Position numbers and translations under genes: made by a program
The notes under the pieces: generated by a model
Database searches by the model: none
What the model was told of the DNA's origin: nothing
The model's input: only the letters and a program-made list of their open reading frames with translations
Origin: Chloroflexota bacterium
Lineage (GTDB): Bacteria; Chloroflexota; Dehalococcoidia; Lucifugimonadales; Australimonadaceae
Length of the DNA: 8,738 nucleotides
Direction of reading: 5' to 3'
Assembly: GCA_028875085.1 (NCBI GenBank)
Contig: JAPPFU010000272.1
Location: 5,087-13,824 of the forward strand
In this document: positions 7,176 to 8,738 of the stretch, in pieces
Numbering within the stretch: position 1 is the first letter of the stretch
Layout: each line of letters starts with the position of its first letter

Positions 7176-7190
7176 GCGCCGTTGCGGCGC
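7176..7190 (+). terminator. GC-rich hairpin after the ABC operon
   Basis: GCGCCG/CGGCGC form a 6-bp stem with a 3-base loop, beginning 12 bases after the stop codon of the second ABC gene. There is no run of T after it, so it is not a classical intrinsic terminator; it may contribute to termination or protect the mRNA 3' end. Confidence 0.4.
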
Positions 7191-7204
7191 GGTCACTCTC
7201 CGTC

Positions 7205-7224
7205 ATTCCCGCGAAAGCGGGAAT
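7205..7224. repeat. Dispersed-type palindromic repeat (ATTCCCGC-GAAA-GCGGGAAT)
   Basis: A perfect 8-bp inverted repeat with a GAAA tetraloop, inside the context GTCATTCCCGCGAAAGCGGGAATC. The same core is a familiar intergenic repeat in many bacterial genomes and resembles the ATTCCC-N8-GGGAAT unit called dRS3 in Neisseria. Its minus-strand translation (IPAFAGMT) is a common spurious-ORF signature. It sits between the converging ABC operon and tRNA gene, and could end transcription from either side. Only one copy is in the window. Confidence 0.7.
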
Positions 7225-7248
7225 CTCGCTTCGATTCGGGCGGCAGGG

Positions 7249-7323
7249 TGGTCGGGGAGGCGAGGATCGAACTCGCGACCTCCTGCTCCCAAAGCAGGCG
7301 CCCTTCCGCTGGGCCACTCCCCG
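7249..7323 (-). tRNA. tRNA-Pro (anticodon UGG), CCA encoded
   Basis: Folds by eye into a full cloverleaf of 75 bases: acceptor CGGGGAG/CTCCCCG (7 bp, perfect), D arm GCCC/GGGC with loop AGCGGAA containing the conserved GG, anticodon arm CCTGC/GCAGG with loop TTTGGGA (anticodon TGG, G at position 37 as usual for Pro), five-base variable loop AGGTC, T arm GCGAG/CTCGC with loop TTCGATC, discriminator A, and CCA encoded at 7249-7251. It reads Pro codons, mainly CCA and CCG. It lies on the strand opposite to the genes on both sides. Confidence 0.95.
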
Positions 7324-7332
7324 GCGTTTCTC

Positions 7333-7360
7333 ATTGTACCTGACGGCCTTGCCCTGCCAT
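7333..7360 (-). promoter_or_regulatory. Promoter of tRNA-Pro
   Basis: Minus strand: a strong -10 TACAAT (7333-7338), 16-base spacer, and ATGGCA (7355-7360, four of six -35 bases). The mature tRNA begins 9 bases after the -10, leaving only a very short leader. Confidence 0.55.
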
Positions 7361-7381
7361 CCGGCGCTTGCGCGCAGGCGC

Positions 7382-7410
7382 TGCTTGATAGAACATTCGT
7401 TCTCTATACT
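7382..7410 (+). promoter_or_regulatory. Promoter of the radical SAM repair gene with LexA/SOS box
   Basis: A near-consensus -10 TATACT lies at 7405-7410. A -35 can be read either as TTGATA (7385-7390, five of six bases but only 14 bases from the -10) or as weaker TGCTTG (7382-7387) at 17 bases. Between them sits AGAACATTCGTTCT (7390-7403), with perfect AGAAC/GTTCT arms. This matches the GAAC-N4-GTTC LexA box (Cheo box) of Bacillus and actinobacteria. Transcription would start near 7417, followed by GGGAGG and the ATG at 7437. LexA bound here would sit directly on the promoter. Confidence 0.72.
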
Positions 7411-7436
7411 TTGGACTAGGCGGCGGGAGGCATCCG

Positions 7437-8738
7437 ATGCTCGTGAAGCACGCGCCCGACAGGTACGAGAAGCTGCATCACCTCGGCGGCATGGCAACGG
7501 ACGACATCCTGGCGCCGGCCGGGAGCGAGGAGCGCGCGGGGCCGCAGACGGGCTGGAACGCGGTCGGGCCGCGCGGCGGGCGGACACCGACGGCGGGCGT
7601 ATATCGCGCGGCGATGCCGAACGGCAAGCGCATCTCGCTGCTGCGGGTGATGTTCACCGACCACTGCATTATGGACTGCCACTACTGCCCCAACAGCCAC
7701 TGGGTTCCGCGACGACGGTTCGGCTTCAAGGTGGACGAGTTGGCGGCGCTGTTCGACGAGATGCAGCGGCGCGGCACGGTGGCCGGGCTGTTCCTGAGCT
7801 CCGGCATCTTCAAAGACCCGGGCGCCACGCAGGCGCGCCTGCTGGACGTAGTGGAGGCGGTGCGCAAGCGCGGCTTCACAGGCTACGTCCACCTGAAGGT
7901 GATGCCCGGCACGAAGGAGCCGGGGCTGATCGAGGCGGCGCGACGCCTGGGCACGCGCTTGTCGGTCAATATGGAGGCGCCGACGGCGGAGCACATGGCC
8001 AAGCTCAGCCGCATGAAGCAGTTCGAGGAGGGCATTGTGGAGCCGATGCGCCGTATCCGCGAGGGGATGCTAGCGGCCTACGGCGGCGCCGTGGGGCAGG
8101 CGACGCAATTGGTGGTGGGGGCGGCGGACGAGACGGACGCGGACATCTTCGCGCGGATGAGGCAACTCTACGGCGAGATGGGCCTCAAGCGCGTCTACTA
8201 CTCCGCGTTCCGCCCCATCGAGTACACGCCATTGCAGGAGCACCCGGCCACGCCCAAAGTGCGCGAGCACCGCCTGTATCAGATGGACTGGCTGAGCCGC
8301 TTCTACGGCTTCGGGGAGGACGACCTGCGCACGGCCTTCGACGGCGACGGCTTCCTCGACCACCGCGCCGACCCGAAGCTCATCATCGCAGGGCAGCAGA
8401 TCGAGCGCTTCCCCATCGACGTGAACGACGCGGACGAGCAGACGCTGCTGCGCACGCCTGGCATCGGGCCGCTGGCGGCGAGCCGCATCGTTCACCACCG
8501 GCGCGAGCACCGCGTGAACCACTGGCGCGACCTCCAGGCGATGGGCGTGGTGTGGAAGCGCGCGCGCCACTTCGTCCGCTTCCCCGGCCACAAACCGGAG
8601 CCTGCGGCGCAAGGGGCGCTCTCGCTCTTCGGCGGTGCGCAGGAGGGACGCGCCCCTGCGCCGAGCGTGCGGCGCGACGACACAGCGGTGCTCCACGAGC
8701 GCTACGCCCCCAAGGGCTGCGCGGGCTGTCCGCTGAGC
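7437..8738 (+). CDS. Radical SAM / helix-hairpin-helix putative DNA modification or repair protein (3' end outside window)
   Basis: 434 codons are open to the window edge, with no stop reached. It starts at ATG 7437 with Shine-Dalgarno GGGAGG six bases upstream. The radical SAM domain carries the 4Fe-4S motif C77-x3-C81-x2-C84 (TDHCIMDCHYCPN), then LFLSSGIF (118-125), VHLKVMPG (151-158) and LSVNMEAPT (175-183), typical of the COG4277/TIGR03916 family. After the barrel comes a helix-hairpin-helix DNA-binding motif, DADEQTLLRTPGIGPLAASRIV (about 331-352). The family is uncharacterised; it is known to be linked to a uracil-DNA-glycosylase-like partner, hence the proposed role in DNA modification or repair. 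The SOS-type box in its promoter fits that. From about residue 385 a Pro/Ala/Gly-rich linker leads to a tail ending GCAGCPLS, whose CxxC may bind metal or begin a further domain. The true C-terminus is not visible. Confidence 0.88.
   Translation, partial: MLVKHAPDRYEKLHHLGGMATDDILAPAGSEERAGPQTGWNAVGPRGGRTPTAGVYRAAMPNGKRISLLRVMFTDHCIMDCHYCPNSHWVPRRRFGFKVDELAALFDEMQRRGTVAGLFLSSGIFKDPGATQARLLDVVEAVRKRGFTGYVHLKVMPGTKEPGLIEAARRLGTRLSVNMEAPTAEHMAKLSRMKQFEEGIVEPMRRIREGMLAAYGGAVGQATQLVVGAADETDADIFARMRQLYGEMGLKRVYYSAFRPIEYTPLQEHPATPKVREHRLYQMDWLSRFYGFGEDDLRTAFDGDGFLDHRADPKLIIAGQQIERFPIDVNDADEQTLLRTPGIGPLAASRIVHHRREHRVNHWRDLQAMGVVWKRARHFVRFPGHKPEPAAQGALSLFGGAQEGRAPAPSVRRDDTAVLHERYAPKGCAGCPLS

Noticed and set aside
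7361..7384. GC-rich repeated GGCGCT and TGCGCGCA palindrome upstream of the SOS box
   Set aside because: Short and low in information for this base composition; no stable hairpin or known site is evident.
4822..7587. Long minus-strand open frames (4822-6021 and 6100-7587)
   Set aside because: Both mirror the ABC genes; the second also runs through the tRNA and the palindromic repeat, giving the well-known spurious IPAFAGMT string.
1..8738. CRISPR arrays, insertion sequences, phage or toxin-antitoxin genes
   Set aside because: I looked for regularly spaced repeats, transposase motifs and small paired genes and saw none.

Overview
The window is GC-rich, densely coding bacterial DNA with no phage, CRISPR or transposase genes. 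Lineage can only be guessed. High GC, a Gram-positive-type SOS box, a plant/actinobacterial-type soluble acyl desaturase and an 'ATTCCC...GGGAAT' dispersed repeat would suit Chloroflexota (Dehalococcoidia/SAR202-like), but Actinomycetota or another high-GC phylum is not excluded.

Left part (1-3316, minus strand). Two probable transcription units point leftwards. The first starts at a good sigma-70-type promoter (1971-1999) and carries a diiron acyl-ACP-desaturase-like gene (756-1853). Its stop overlaps the start of a cyclopropane-fatty-acid-synthase-type methyltransferase (1-763) that runs off the window. Together they look like a lipid-tailoring pair: one puts a double bond into an acyl chain and the other adds a methyl or methylene at it. 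The second unit starts at a candidate promoter (3288-3316) whose spacer holds a LacI-family-like palindrome. It encodes an NAD(P)H:FMN reductase (2605-3180) and a flavin/F420-type split-barrel protein (2046-2582).

Middle part (3485-7164, plus strand). Two half-size ABC exporters overlap by one base (TGATG). Their nucleotide-binding motifs are complementary: the first has a good LSGGQ but lacks the catalytic Glu and the switch His, while the second has both of these but a degenerate LSMGQ. This is the arrangement of a heterodimeric exporter with one working and one degenerate ATP site. The first gene is preceded by a near-exact duplication of its ribosome-binding site and start.

Right part (7165-8738). 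After the ABC operon come a GC-rich hairpin, a GAAA-capped dispersed-type repeat and a tRNA-Pro(UGG) gene on the minus strand with encoded CCA. Diverging from the tRNA is a radical-SAM/helix-hairpin-helix protein of the putative DNA modification/repair family (COG4277/TIGR03916 type), cut off by the window end. Its promoter contains a GAAC-N4-GTTC box of the LexA type known from Gram-positives. This suggests that this poorly understood repair protein is induced by DNA damage, and it is the most interesting observation in the window. The partner usually linked to this family, a uracil-DNA-glycosylase-like gene, would be expected just beyond the right edge.
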